31,606 nucleotides of DNA, from positions 35,856 through 67,461 of the forward strand of contig DHDG01000063.1 of assembly GCA_002399265.1 (NCBI GenBank). Reading direction: 5' to 3'. The translations under genes and the position numbers were made by a program. The stretch is from Firmicutes bacterium UBA4882 (GTDB lineage: Bacteria > Bacillota > UBA4882). Numbering within the stretch: the first letter of the stretch is position 1; the number at the start of each line of letters is the position of its first letter. The notes beneath the pieces are model-generated. The model was not told where the DNA came from. It did no database searches and saw only the letters and a list, made by a program, of their open reading frames with translations. Positions 15,558 to 23,759 of this stretch are shown in pieces.

Positions 15558-16565
15558 CTTCCGTTTGAGATCGTTCCAGTGCCGGCAGGCGACCAGGTGT
15601 CCGTTGGCATCGCTCTGCAACTCTGGCTCTGGCTCGGTGGCGCAATCCGGCTGCGCATAGATGCAGCGCGGATGGAACCGGCATCCGGAAGGAATGTGAG
15701 CCGCAGAAGGAATTTCTCCTTCGATGGGCACTTCTTTGATGTGGTTTACTTTGCCGGAGACCGGCTCGCAAACCGCAGCAATCAGTGCCTTCGTGTAGGG
15801 ATGCTTGGCGTGGTCGATCAAATCATCCGCATTAGCCAGTTCTACGATCCGTCCCAAATACATAACCGCAATGCGGTCTGTGAAATAACGGGCGGTAGAA
15901 AGGTCATGTGTGATGTAGATGTAGGTGAGTCCCATTTCCTGCTGTACATCTTTCATCATCTGAAGTAATTCAGCGCGGGTTGACAAGTCAACCATTGAAA
16001 CGGGTTCATCAGCTACAACGATTTTAGGATTCAAAATCAGTGTGCGGGCGGTGGCAACGCGCTGCCGCTGTCCGCCACTAAGCATATGCGGGTAACGATC
16101 CAGAAATTCCTCGGCCGGAGTCAGTTTAACTGATTCCAGTGCCTTCACGATCATCGCTTCACGTTCTTCCTGAGTGGCACCGACATTATGAATCTCAAGC
16201 GGTTCCAGCAATACTCTGCGGATTGTGAAGCGTGGATTCATAGAAGCGTACGGATCCTGGAAGATCATCTGGACGTTTCTGCGATAAACACCGAGTGCTT
16301 TCTTGTCCAGCTTGGTTACGTCATCACCGTTCAGAATAAGCTGGCCCTCAGTGGATTCCAGCAAATGCATCACGACTTTGCCAGTAGTGGTCTTGCCACA
16401 TCCAGATTCGCCAATGAGACCGAAAATCTCGCCGCGCTTAACGTTGAAGGAAACCCCATCAATTGCGTGAACAAAGTTGCGTTCTTTTTTTATCATCTGT
16501 TTCATGCTGCGCCTGACCGGAAATAGCTTCCGCAGGTTTTTTACATCAAGAATGTAGTCACTCAT
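15555..16565 (-). CDS. OppF/DppF-like importer ATPase
   Basis: 336-aa ATP-binding subunit of a peptide-type ABC importer, acting on the inner face of the membrane. Walker A GESGCGKT at 52-59, signature LSGGQ at 162-166, Walker B with DEP at 186-188, H-loop in YITHDLS. The C-terminal oligopeptide/dipeptide module holds four cysteines (295, 301, 308, 327: GCRFHPRC...C...ACRH), the pattern associated with an iron-sulfur or metal site in Dpp ATPases. The ATG at 16563-16565 has GGAGGT seven nt upstream and overlaps the preceding stop as TGATG. It is the last gene of the operon. The stop codon lies inside a palindromic repeat. Confidence 0.95.
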   Translation of the reverse strand: MSDYILDVKNLRKLFPVRRSMKQMIKKERNFVHAIDGVSFNVKRGEIFGLIGESGCGKTTTGKVVMHLLESTEGQLILNGDDVTKLDKKALGVYRRNVQMIFQDPYASMNPRFTIRRVLLEPLEIHNVGATQEEREAMIVKALESVKLTPAEEFLDRYPHMLSGGQRQRVATARTLILNPKIVVADEPVSMVDLSTRAELLQMMKDVQQEMGLTYIYITHDLSTARYFTDRIAVMYLGRIVELANADDLIDHAKHPYTKALIAAVCEPVSGKVNHIKEVPIEGEIPSAAHIPSGCRFHPRCIYAQPDCATEPEPELQSDANGHLVACRHWNDLKRK

Positions 16566-17530
16566 CAGGCACACCTCCAGCAGGCAACTTTATGTCCAGG
16601 GGAGACTTCCTTAAGCGGCGGTTCTTCCAGCGAACACTTTGGCATGACTTCAGTACATCTCGGATGGAACCGGCACCCGGTAGGCGGTTCGAGAAGATCT
16701 GGCGGGACTCCAGGAATGAATGCCAGTTTGTCGACCTTTTCGTGCAACCGTGGTGTCGCGATTAGAAGTTTCTTGGTATATGGATGCATCGGACCGGCCG
16801 AACCGAAAATCTCTTCATTGCTGCCGATTTCAGCGACCTTACCGGCGTACATTACCAGAATACGATCGGCGACTTCAGCTTCGGTGGCCAGATCGTGAGT
16901 AATGAAAATAAAGGAAACACCCAGCTCTTGTTTGAGCTCTTTTAGGAGATTAATGATCTGGGCTTGCACCACAACGTCCAGCGCAGTGGTCGGCTCATCG
17001 CAAATGACTACACTGGGTTCCAGGAAGAGCCCGGTAGCAATAACGATACGCTGTTTCATACCACCTGAAAGTTCATGTGGATAACGACGTAAGACATCGT
17101 CTGAAAGGCCGACCAGATTGATGTACTTGCGGATACGTGCATCAGCATCTTCTTTATCCATGTCACGGTGGTACTGAATCGTCTCCATCATTTGCTTATA
17201 AATGGTGTAAACCGGAGTCAGACAGTTCATAGCGCCTTGGAAAACCATGGAGATCTTTTCCCAGCGAACATCGCGGCGGTATTGGTTCTCAGTGAGTGTC
17301 AACACGTCTTGGCCATCAATGATGATATTGCCGCCAATAATTTTACCCGGCGGGGTAGGCATATTGAGCAATGCTGTGCCAAGAGTGGTTTTGCCGCAGC
17401 CGGATTCTCCCACGACGCCTAAGGTTTCACCTTTATAAAGCTCAAACGAGATATCATCAAGAGCCTTGACTGCGCCTCTTGAAGTGAAATAGTGTAGTTT
17501 CAGATTGCGAACGTCTAAAGTTTTTTCCAT
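16565..17530 (-). CDS. OppD/DppD-like importer ATPase
   Basis: 321-aa ATP-binding subunit pairing with the OppF-like protein. Walker A GESGCGKTTLG, signature LSGGMKQR, Walker B VVICDEPTTALD, H-loop FITHDLA. The C-terminus holds GCRFHPRC...KC...ACWRC, the cysteine module typical of peptide importers. An ATG at 17534-17536 is only two nt after GAGGT, so the second ATG (17528-17530), eight nt away, is the more likely start. The upstream permease stop is directly adjacent and the downstream gene overlaps, showing a tight operon. Confidence 0.95.
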   Translation of the reverse strand: MEKTLDVRNLKLHYFTSRGAVKALDDISFELYKGETLGVVGESGCGKTTLGTALLNMPTPPGKIIGGNIIIDGQDVLTLTENQYRRDVRWEKISMVFQGAMNCLTPVYTIYKQMMETIQYHRDMDKEDADARIRKYINLVGLSDDVLRRYPHELSGGMKQRIVIATGLFLEPSVVICDEPTTALDVVVQAQIINLLKELKQELGVSFIFITHDLATEAEVADRILVMYAGKVAEIGSNEEIFGSAGPMHPYTKKLLIATPRLHEKVDKLAFIPGVPPDLLEPPTGCRFHPRCTEVMPKCSLEEPPLKEVSPGHKVACWRCA

Positions 17531-17536
17531 TTTCAT

Positions 17537-18973
17537 TTACCTCGTTCTCAGTTTGGGATTCAGAATAGTGTCCATGGCGAACCCAATGAACGCAAACGTC
17601 ATGCCCATGAGACCCATCAAGATTCCTGGCGGGACAACCCACCACCACAAACCCTGTAGAACCGCTGAGCCGTTCGAGGCGTCTTGCAGGATTTGACCCC
17701 AGGTGACGATTGTGGCATCACCGAGCCCGAGCAGGCTGATGGTTGATTCATAAAGGATTGCTCCGGGCACTGCCAAGGCCATGGAAGCGAAGGAATAGGG
17801 AATCAGCTGCGGCAGCATGTGCTTGAAAATAATACGGCTATTGGAAGCGTTTAAAGCACGGGCAGCCTCAATGTAAGTCTCTTCTTTGATTTGCAGACCC
17901 ATGCTACGTACGGTACGTACTGAGCCAGTCCAGAAGAACAGGCACATTAGGATGATCATGGTCCACAAATTGGGCTTGAAGACAGCACTCATCACAATGA
18001 TGATCGGCAGAAGCGGCATATTGTAAACAACTTCGTGAATGCGCATCATGACCGTGTCAACAATGCCTCCAAAGAAAGAGCTGACTACGCCGTAGGTTAC
18101 GCCGATAACCACGGAAACGAGCGAAGTAGTGATACCGATCAGCAATGCCCACTTAGTTCCACAAACAAGTCCGCTCCAGATATCACGTTTCGCGCTATCG
18201 GTGCCCATAATGCCGAAGACCTTGCCGGCTACTTCCATACGCGCATCTGTAATTTCGCCAGCACCAATTGTTACAGAAGTAACTTTGAAGGTATATTGAC
18301 CCTTCATTGGCTCCGGATTATAAAGCATGCCGGGTTGAGCCTTGGCGAACAGCACATTCATAACGTTCATCGTTCTTCTGTTATAAACTGCCGTTACGCT
18401 AGGATCTTCGTATCCTCTGACAAACTCAAAAACATTGTCAATGGTAGCCGAATTAAGTGAGACACGAAAATCCGAGGGTACACTGGAAGCTGTGTGCGTG
18501 TCAAAAAGCGGTAATTCAGTGCCATCAGGCCTGACCAGCGATACAATGAAAGAGACGTCCCCCTGTACCATAGCGCGAAAAGCGATGTCAGTAGGAGGAT
18601 CGTCGTATTGATAATTATAGGGAATTTCGCCGTCAACAAACGACAATCCAGGCTCGTTCTGCTCTACTAAATTGACAGGTTTTAAGGTCTGCTGAGGAGT
18701 CTTGTCTTTGGCAGTAAACCAATTTGTCCAGGCAGGCGCGGCGTTATCCGGGTTATCCTGCCAGTAAGTGATATCTCTCCATCTGGAACCGGCTTCAGGG
18801 AAAGGAAGAATCAGCGGTTCAAGAATGACAACCAGAATAAACATTAAAAGCAATACTACTCCGACCATACCATACTTATAGCGCTTAAATTCATTCCAAA
18901 AGGAGGTAAATAGCCCCTTAGCACGCTTTCCGTTGGTACCAGTCGATGTTTTTTTGACAAGCGCGGTTTTCAT
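17537..18973 (-). CDS. OppC/DppC-like permease with large extracytoplasmic insert
   Basis: 478-aa inner-membrane permease, against about 300 for common OppC/DppC. TM1 lies at about 35-57. A hydrophilic insert of about 185 residues (64-248) then faces outward before the conserved GTDSAKRDIWSGLV (257-270) and the remaining five membrane segments. The EAA loop is EAARALNASNSRIIFKHMLP. The insert is rich in aromatic, Asp and Asn residues and could help dock the oversized binding protein; that is inference. The ATG overlaps the upstream permease stop as ATGA. Confidence 0.93.
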   Translation of the reverse strand: MKTALVKKTSTGTNGKRAKGLFTSFWNEFKRYKYGMVGVVLLLMFILVVILEPLILPFPEAGSRWRDITYWQDNPDNAAPAWTNWFTAKDKTPQQTLKPVNLVEQNEPGLSFVDGEIPYNYQYDDPPTDIAFRAMVQGDVSFIVSLVRPDGTELPLFDTHTASSVPSDFRVSLNSATIDNVFEFVRGYEDPSVTAVYNRRTMNVMNVLFAKAQPGMLYNPEPMKGQYTFKVTSVTIGAGEITDARMEVAGKVFGIMGTDSAKRDIWSGLVCGTKWALLIGITTSLVSVVIGVTYGVVSSFFGGIVDTVMMRIHEVVYNMPLLPIIIVMSAVFKPNLWTMIILMCLFFWTGSVRTVRSMGLQIKEETYIEAARALNASNSRIIFKHMLPQLIPYSFASMALAVPGAILYESTISLLGLGDATIVTWGQILQDASNGSAVLQGLWWWVVPPGILMGLMGMTFAFIGFAMDTILNPKLRTR

Positions 18974-20019
18974 GCTTTACCACCTACCTTAATGCGGGGA
19001 TCCAAGAACCCGTAAATCAGGTCGAGAATGACCAATCCCATCAAATAAAGGGCGGTGGTCAATGCCAGGTTGCCCATCAGCACAGGGATATCATTTTGTT
19101 GCACTGCAATCCAGTAAAGGTTACCCATCCCAGGCCAGCTGAAAATGCCCTCATAAATGAGTCCACCACTAATCGAAAGTAGCATTGACGTCAATGCCAT
19201 TGTTACGATGGGCGGGGCAGCTGTGCGAAGGGTATGCCCGAAAAGCACCCTGCGTTCAGACAGTCCCCGGGCTCGCGCAGACATAATAAAATCCTCCTGC
19301 AAGGTGCCCAAGACGATATTGCGGATCAAATATGCCCTGCCCCAGAAACCCACTATGACTAGTACCAAAACCGGTAGGGCTAAATGGTAAAGCGTATCGA
19401 GAAAATAGGCCAATCCTCCTTCTGGCGGAGGTATTGAGTGAATACCACCCGAAGGAAAGATCGGGATTACATAAGAGAAAAACATAATAAAAACCATTCC
19501 CAACCACCAAGTAGGCAAACCATAAACAATCATTGTTATGATCGAGGTCCAGCGATCCATGCGCCCGTTCGGTTTTTGCGCCTTTTTCAGGCCTAAAGCA
19601 ATACCTATAATGACATCGATCACAGAAGCTGTTAAAAACAGCAATAGAGTATTGGGTATTTTTTCGGTAATGATTTCCATAACATCGGAGCTTCCAGAAG
19701 AGGACTTGATAGTGGAGGCTTTACCGAAGTTAAGGGTTAGAGTATCAATGGCTCTCCAAAAAATGCGGCTAGGTAGCGAGTCATTCAAATGATACTGCTC
19801 ATAGAGCCGCTCTTTTCTGTTTTCGAAGTGTTGTTTAAGCTCTTCGGCTGTTAAGCCACTTGTGGCAAATTGCATCATTTCGCCTTGAATCTGTTCGTTA
19901 ATTTGGGACCTGAGGGTGGTCTCCATAACAGTGTTAAAGAGCGCGGAATAGATAAATATGATTACGACAAAAGTAAGAACAGATTGCAAAAGGCGCCGGA
20001 GGACGTATTTCCAGTACAT
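18970..20019 (-). CDS. OppB/DppB-like permease
   Basis: 349-aa inner-membrane permease with TM1 at about 9-30. A periplasm-side charged segment (about 33-110) precedes the transport domain, TM segments follow from about 122, and the EAA loop reads SARARGLSERRVLFGHTLR. This is the first permease after the binding protein. AGGAGC lies about ten nt before the ATG. A 91-bp gap with a GC hairpin separates it from the binding-protein gene; the next gene overlaps by four bases. Confidence 0.95.
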   Translation of the reverse strand: MYWKYVLRRLLQSVLTFVVIIFIYSALFNTVMETTLRSQINEQIQGEMMQFATSGLTAEELKQHFENRKERLYEQYHLNDSLPSRIFWRAIDTLTLNFGKASTIKSSSGSSDVMEIITEKIPNTLLLFLTASVIDVIIGIALGLKKAQKPNGRMDRWTSIITMIVYGLPTWWLGMVFIMFFSYVIPIFPSGGIHSIPPPEGGLAYFLDTLYHLALPVLVLVIVGFWGRAYLIRNIVLGTLQEDFIMSARARGLSERRVLFGHTLRTAAPPIVTMALTSMLLSISGGLIYEGIFSWPGMGNLYWIAVQQNDIPVLMGNLALTTALYLMGLVILDLIYGFLDPRIKVGGKA

Positions 20020-20060
20020 GGCGTAAATCGCTCCTGCTTTTCAAATTCCGAATCAAGCAT

Positions 20061-20084
20061 GGTGGTGCCCCGAAGGGCACCACC
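20061..20084 (-). other. Intercistronic GC-rich hairpin
   Basis: Perfect 10-bp stem GGTGGTGCCC (20061-20070) / GGGCACCACC (20075-20084) with a 4-nt loop and no T-run. It lies between the binding-protein and permease genes. Such structures often shield the binding-protein mRNA from 3' decay so that it outnumbers the permeases; this is inference. Confidence 0.6.
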
Positions 20085-20110
20085 ACACCTAAGTCGTTTT
20101 GACTCAGAGA

Positions 20111-22621
20111 TTACCGAAGGACAATTGTTCTGGTGAGGTTAGCGCCGACAACGCTCTTATCACCGGTGAACTGCAGCACTAAAGTGTAGCTGCCAGCAGG
20201 CAGATCTTTGGTTGCTGTGCCCGGAACCGTGGCTTCGAAGACGCCAGCGGCAGTCCGGTTAGCCTTGAACACTACTTCACCCTTATTGGTGATGAGAGTA
20301 ACTGTACCTTCACCGACTGTTGCCGGTTTGGTCAGAACCTCTGGGTAGATGGACTGGCCTACACGCACTTTGACTTTAATGTCGCGGCCGCGCATATTCA
20401 GCACCGGCACCTCGACGTTTTGCACAGACAAGATGGTTCTCTTCAGCTTGTTGAGCCAGCCCTGGCTGGTATGCGGGTAGGACGGATCACGGAATGCTCT
20501 TACTTCAGCATAGTTGGCGTTGGCATCGTACTTGGCCAAATAGAACGGTCCGTTGGAGATGTAGGCATGGCCATAGGTATCGATCCATTTTAGAGCTGCC
20601 TGATAGCGCTTGATAGCTTTATCAGCAGTGGTAATGCCTCTGAGACCTTCCGGAATCCACTTCTCAGCAATCATCTTATTGAGTTCGGCTTTGATGTCGG
20701 CTACACACTTCGCGTTGAGCACGTCAACCTCGGTGGTGCCTTTCTTGGAACCGGAGAAGCTCCAGATTTCGCCCGAAGCGCTCTTGCCTAATGCGACCAT
20801 ACGGGCCAGGGCTTCGGAAATTTCCCAAGTTACGCCGATACCGGCATTCGCCGAGGTGCTCCAGCCGGGGGCCAGGTTGGCGGCGGCGTATTCTTTGTTG
20901 ATCGGGAAGTTATAGTTGCCGTATACAGTAAAGGTATTGGTTTTCTCATCGAATACGGAGCAAATTGCGACATCAGAAACAGCGGTCATCTGAGAGTCGT
21001 ACTCAGCATCATACCACGGATCGCCGGGTTCGTTCTCGGTGCGCCATTCTTCAATAAAAGCGTCACCATAGAGGAAGTCTTCGAGCGACATCGGAATACC
21101 ATGGTGGAAATTACTGAAGGTCATCTTGTATTTACCGACGCTCTGGGCTTTTACGCCAGCACCGATTGCTTCCCACTTGTTCGTCTTGGGGTTGTAAATC
21201 TGTGCGTTTGCGGGGACATCAAATTCGCCAACGAGGTTGCCCTCTTTATCGCGGTGCACTTTGGTATCCCACGAAACGACCTCAGCACGGTTGGCCATCG
21301 GAATTCCGTCGACCGGGCTTTCCGGCATGGACGGATCATACAAGACGTCCGAAATGGAACGTGAGTAAGTGTCACTGAAACCATCTACACCGATCGGATC
21401 CCAACTGGACATAAAGAGGGAGCCTTTGGCGGAGAACTGGGTAACTCTAAGGGTCTTGCCTTTCGGTTTGGCGGTGATAATGGACCACTGGTTGATTCCG
21501 TCGCCAAGACCGTAAGCCATACGCTGGGTCATGTTAGCTTTGTTAACTGCAAAATAGTCGCTCTGGTATGCAATCTGAATACGGACGGCATCCTTCAAAG
21601 CAAGAGCCTGAGCTTCAAGGATTGTATCCCAGTACTCTTCACCGGTCAGAATGTCGCCAGTGTAAGCTTTGATGGTGAGCTCGTCGATTTTGTCGTTGGT
21701 GTAGTTCCAGAATTCAGGAACTGCGCCACCAGGCATATAGCCATACCACGGGGCGTGCATCTGAGCAACGATGTGGGCCCAGAAAGCACGGGTCGCACCA
21801 GCGCCCCAGCCTTCAGTATACATGGTCCACAGATAGTCGGCGGGATCGCCACCATAGACCGCATTGTTACACTTAGAGCGGTCCCACATAAGTCTTTCAA
21901 CCTGGATACCGGCTTTTTCAAGCTGCAATGCGATGTATTCGCCTTCTCTGACGCGGACGGTAGGATCGTCAACGCGAATGGCGAACTTGACAGAAATCGG
22001 CTGACCATTGAATTCCCAGAATTTGCCACCCTTCTTGAGCTTGCCTTTGTTGGCTGCCAGCTGAGAAGCTTTGGTCAGAGCTGCGTTGATTTCAGCAATA
22101 GCTTTTGCTTCGTCGCCTGTGGCGGAGAAGCCCATTTTGGCTGCATTCAGCTCGTACGGAACTGTACCGGGCTGACCGGGGGTGGTCATGGTGAACATCG
22201 GGCCACCAGCGCCGCCAAGAATTTCGTCAACAATATATTGACGGTTGATCAGAATATTCAGGGCAAAGCGGATTTCGCGAATTGCCAAGGGGTTAAAGTA
22301 TTCCTTATTTTCCACTTTGACAGTGTAAGGAGCTGCGTTCGGGATGGGGTTCATGAGAATACTCAAAGAACCGGATGGAATGTTGTATAAGTCGAGTTTG
22401 CCAAGGGTTGCCTGGTCCAAACCCTGAACTGTCGGACCAGCAAGGCCCCACATGAAGACGTCGGTTCTGCCTTCGGCAGTGTCTTTGAGGCCGATGTCTT
22501 CTTGCATACGGACATCATAATAAACGGAGTCTACAAACGGACCCTTGACCTCGGCGGCAACAACCGAGAGTGTCAGCAGAAACGCTAAAACTGTGACGAA
22601 AAATACCACTCGTTTCTTCAT
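20111..22621 (-). CDS. Family 5 extracellular solute-binding protein, oversized
   Basis: 836-aa exported binding protein of the peptide/oligosaccharide importer. Sec signal peptide MKKRVVFFVTVLAFLLTLS with cleavage likely after VVAA (about residue 23); there is no lipobox cysteine, so anchoring is by another route or it is released. Residues about 100-740 carry the SBP family 5 fold (FNPLAIREIRFALNILINR; YGGDPADYLWTMYTEGWG; AFRDPSYP). The usual length is 500-600, so it is extended by internal loops. Residues about 750-836 form an Ig-like beta domain (VRVGQSIYPEVLTKP...AGSYTLVLQF). The ATG follows AGGAGAT. First gene of the operon. The ligand cannot be read from sequence; peptides or oligosaccharides are both known for such large proteins. 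Confidence 0.92.
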   Translation of the reverse strand: MKKRVVFFVTVLAFLLTLSVVAAEVKGPFVDSVYYDVRMQEDIGLKDTAEGRTDVFMWGLAGPTVQGLDQATLGKLDLYNIPSGSLSILMNPIPNAAPYTVKVENKEYFNPLAIREIRFALNILINRQYIVDEILGGAGGPMFTMTTPGQPGTVPYELNAAKMGFSATGDEAKAIAEINAALTKASQLAANKGKLKKGGKFWEFNGQPISVKFAIRVDDPTVRVREGEYIALQLEKAGIQVERLMWDRSKCNNAVYGGDPADYLWTMYTEGWGAGATRAFWAHIVAQMHAPWYGYMPGGAVPEFWNYTNDKIDELTIKAYTGDILTGEEYWDTILEAQALALKDAVRIQIAYQSDYFAVNKANMTQRMAYGLGDGINQWSIITAKPKGKTLRVTQFSAKGSLFMSSWDPIGVDGFSDTYSRSISDVLYDPSMPESPVDGIPMANRAEVVSWDTKVHRDKEGNLVGEFDVPANAQIYNPKTNKWEAIGAGVKAQSVGKYKMTFSNFHHGIPMSLEDFLYGDAFIEEWRTENEPGDPWYDAEYDSQMTAVSDVAICSVFDEKTNTFTVYGNYNFPINKEYAAANLAPGWSTSANAGIGVTWEISEALARMVALGKSASGEIWSFSGSKKGTTEVDVLNAKCVADIKAELNKMIAEKWIPEGLRGITTADKAIKRYQAALKWIDTYGHAYISNGPFYLAKYDANANYAEVRAFRDPSYPHTSQGWLNKLKRTILSVQNVEVPVLNMRGRDIKVKVRVGQSIYPEVLTKPATVGEGTVTLITNKGEVVFKANRTAAGVFEATVPGTATKDLPAGSYTLVLQFTGDKSVVGANLTRTIVLR

Positions 22622-22688
22622 TGACTTGATCTCCTGCCTTTCCAGTATTTAGTATTGATTAAGCATAGACCACGATAAACCTCCAGAC

Positions 22689-22741
22689 CACCTCCTTTAA
22701 ATAGGTTTGCACTAAGACTAATTGGTTTGTGTACTGTCTTA
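22689..22741 (-). promoter_or_regulatory. Leader hairpin and orphan Shine-Dalgarno before the binding-protein gene
   Basis: On the minus strand an inverted repeat (TAAGAC...GTCTTA, 22713-22718 with 22736-22741) is followed by AAAGGAGGTG (22689-22698) and a second GGAGG (22680-22684), 68 nt before the ATG. The ATG has its own AGGAGAT. Behind the orphan sites only a five-codon frame (GTG...TAA, within 22659-22673) exists. It resembles mRNA-stabilising STAB-SD elements known from Bacillus leaders. Confidence 0.4.
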
Positions 22742-22980
22742 AGAGATACAATTAGTTCTTAGTTGACAGCTTCTTTCCAGAAAGGCATTTTCCTGCCTCT
22801 CATTTAGATGGAAAATCTTATTATTTTGAAAAACACTTACATAGAAATAAAACATTCGCCATTTATGGCAAAGATCCTCTTATCGAATGCCATTTCGGGT
22901 CAAATTTGTGCTTCAAACGGTTGCAGTGCTTTTATGCAACAAGGCTGAGGTGTTTTTCTCAGCCATTGCCGGTGAATGAT
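22742..22980 (-). other. Upstream region of the importer operon
   Basis: No gene seen. It should hold the importer promoter, but I could not find a convincing -35/-10 pair on the minus strand. It contains CATTCGCCA (22853-22861) merging into the palindrome GCCATTTATGGC (22858-22869), a possible operator, and a hairpin GGCTGAG/CTCAGCC (22943-22949 with 22958-22964) that may be a weak terminator for the DUF2937 gene. Confidence 0.35.
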
Positions 22981-23062
22981 GGACACAGGGGACGGTTCTC
23001 ATGTGTCGTCTCGTGTGCGACTTCTCCGAAGAGTGACACAGAAGAACCGTCCCCCTGTGTCC
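22981..23062. repeat. Inverted pair of GACACA-GAACCGTCCC repeats
   Basis: Two copies face each other: GGACACAGGGGACGGTTCT (22981-22999) and its complement with one extra C (23043-23062), about 43 nt apart. Each copy also has its own GACACA/TGTGTC arms. The pair could fold into a stem of about 19 bp. It is in the gap behind the DUF2937 gene. Confidence 0.75.
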
Positions 23063-23069
23063 CCGTGTG

Positions 23070-23561
23070 TCAAACGGCAGTTCCACTCATATTGATGTGC
23101 TTTTTTCCAAACCTGCGCCCCAGTTTTCGTAATGCCAGCCATATCCCACGGCAGACGCCCTTGATTCCGCTGTAGATAAGCAGTCCTACCAAAGCGCCAA
23201 CTGCCAGATAGCAGAGCTCTTCCGCGGTAAATGTCATGCCGGGTGTATGGTTTTCATAAGCTTTGCGGGCAATATCCCAGCGGCCATTAGCGATGAATAC
23301 AGGTAAGCGCAAAAATGGGGAAGCTTTGTTGATCGCATCCAGGCCGGCAGCTAGTGTCGCGGCCCTTTCGGCCAGCGCTGGCAGTGCAAATTCTTCAGCC
23401 GCCAGACGGGATTCGTCAATGTGACCGCCTAAACGTTGCAGGTATTGGGCCAGATACTGCGGAAATTGGGCCGTAAGTAATCCCGCGGAAAGTGAAAAAA
23501 AGATGCCTAATATTTTGTCAATTAGCTTAAGCAGGCTGGCTGAAACTCGTTTAAAAAACAA
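23070..23561 (-). CDS. DUF2937-like membrane protein
   Basis: 163-aa protein. The N-terminus LLKLIDKILGIFFSLSAGLLTAQFPQYLAQYLQRLGGH holds a membrane segment and the QFPQ...YLQRLGGH motif that I associate with DUF2937. A central soluble helix pair follows (about 50-115), then a second membrane segment at about 117-135 and a basic tail. The start is TTG at 23559-23561 with GGCGGTGA upstream. Function unknown in the family. No neighbour overlaps it, and flanking repeats suggest a stand-alone unit. Confidence 0.75.
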   Translation of the reverse strand: MFFKRVSASLLKLIDKILGIFFSLSAGLLTAQFPQYLAQYLQRLGGHIDESRLAAEEFALPALAERAATLAAGLDAINKASPFLRLPVFIANGRWDIARKAYENHTPGMTFTAEELCYLAVGALVGLLIYSGIKGVCRGIWLALRKLGRRFGKKHINMSGTAV

Positions 23562-23692
23562 GGCAACTCACCGCCTGTCAGTGTTTTTCCTTTTATTCTT
23601 GTATGCTGAACCGACTGGCGATAGACCGAAGAAAATGGCGGTGCGATTCACTGCAGACACAATCGGACACTCAGAAGTATGTGGCTAGAGAT

Positions 23693-23737
23693 GAAACGCC
23701 TCGGAAGAATCCTTCCAAGGCGTTTCTTTATCTTTTT
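23693..23737 (+). terminator. Strong hairpin with plus-strand T-run
   Basis: A 15-bp stem with one mismatch (23693-23707 with 23712-23726, 4-nt loop) is followed on the plus strand by TTTATCTTTTT. On the minus strand, where the VCBS-like gene ends 34 nt away, the tail (ATCTCTAG) is poor. It may serve the minus-strand operon, or end an unrecognised plus-strand transcript. Confidence 0.65.
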
Positions 23738-23759
23738 GGTTGAGGCCAAGCAAAATGGC

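Noticed and set aside
21755..22390. 211-codon plus-strand frame
   Set aside because: Antisense shadow of the solute-binding protein gene; no recognisable product.
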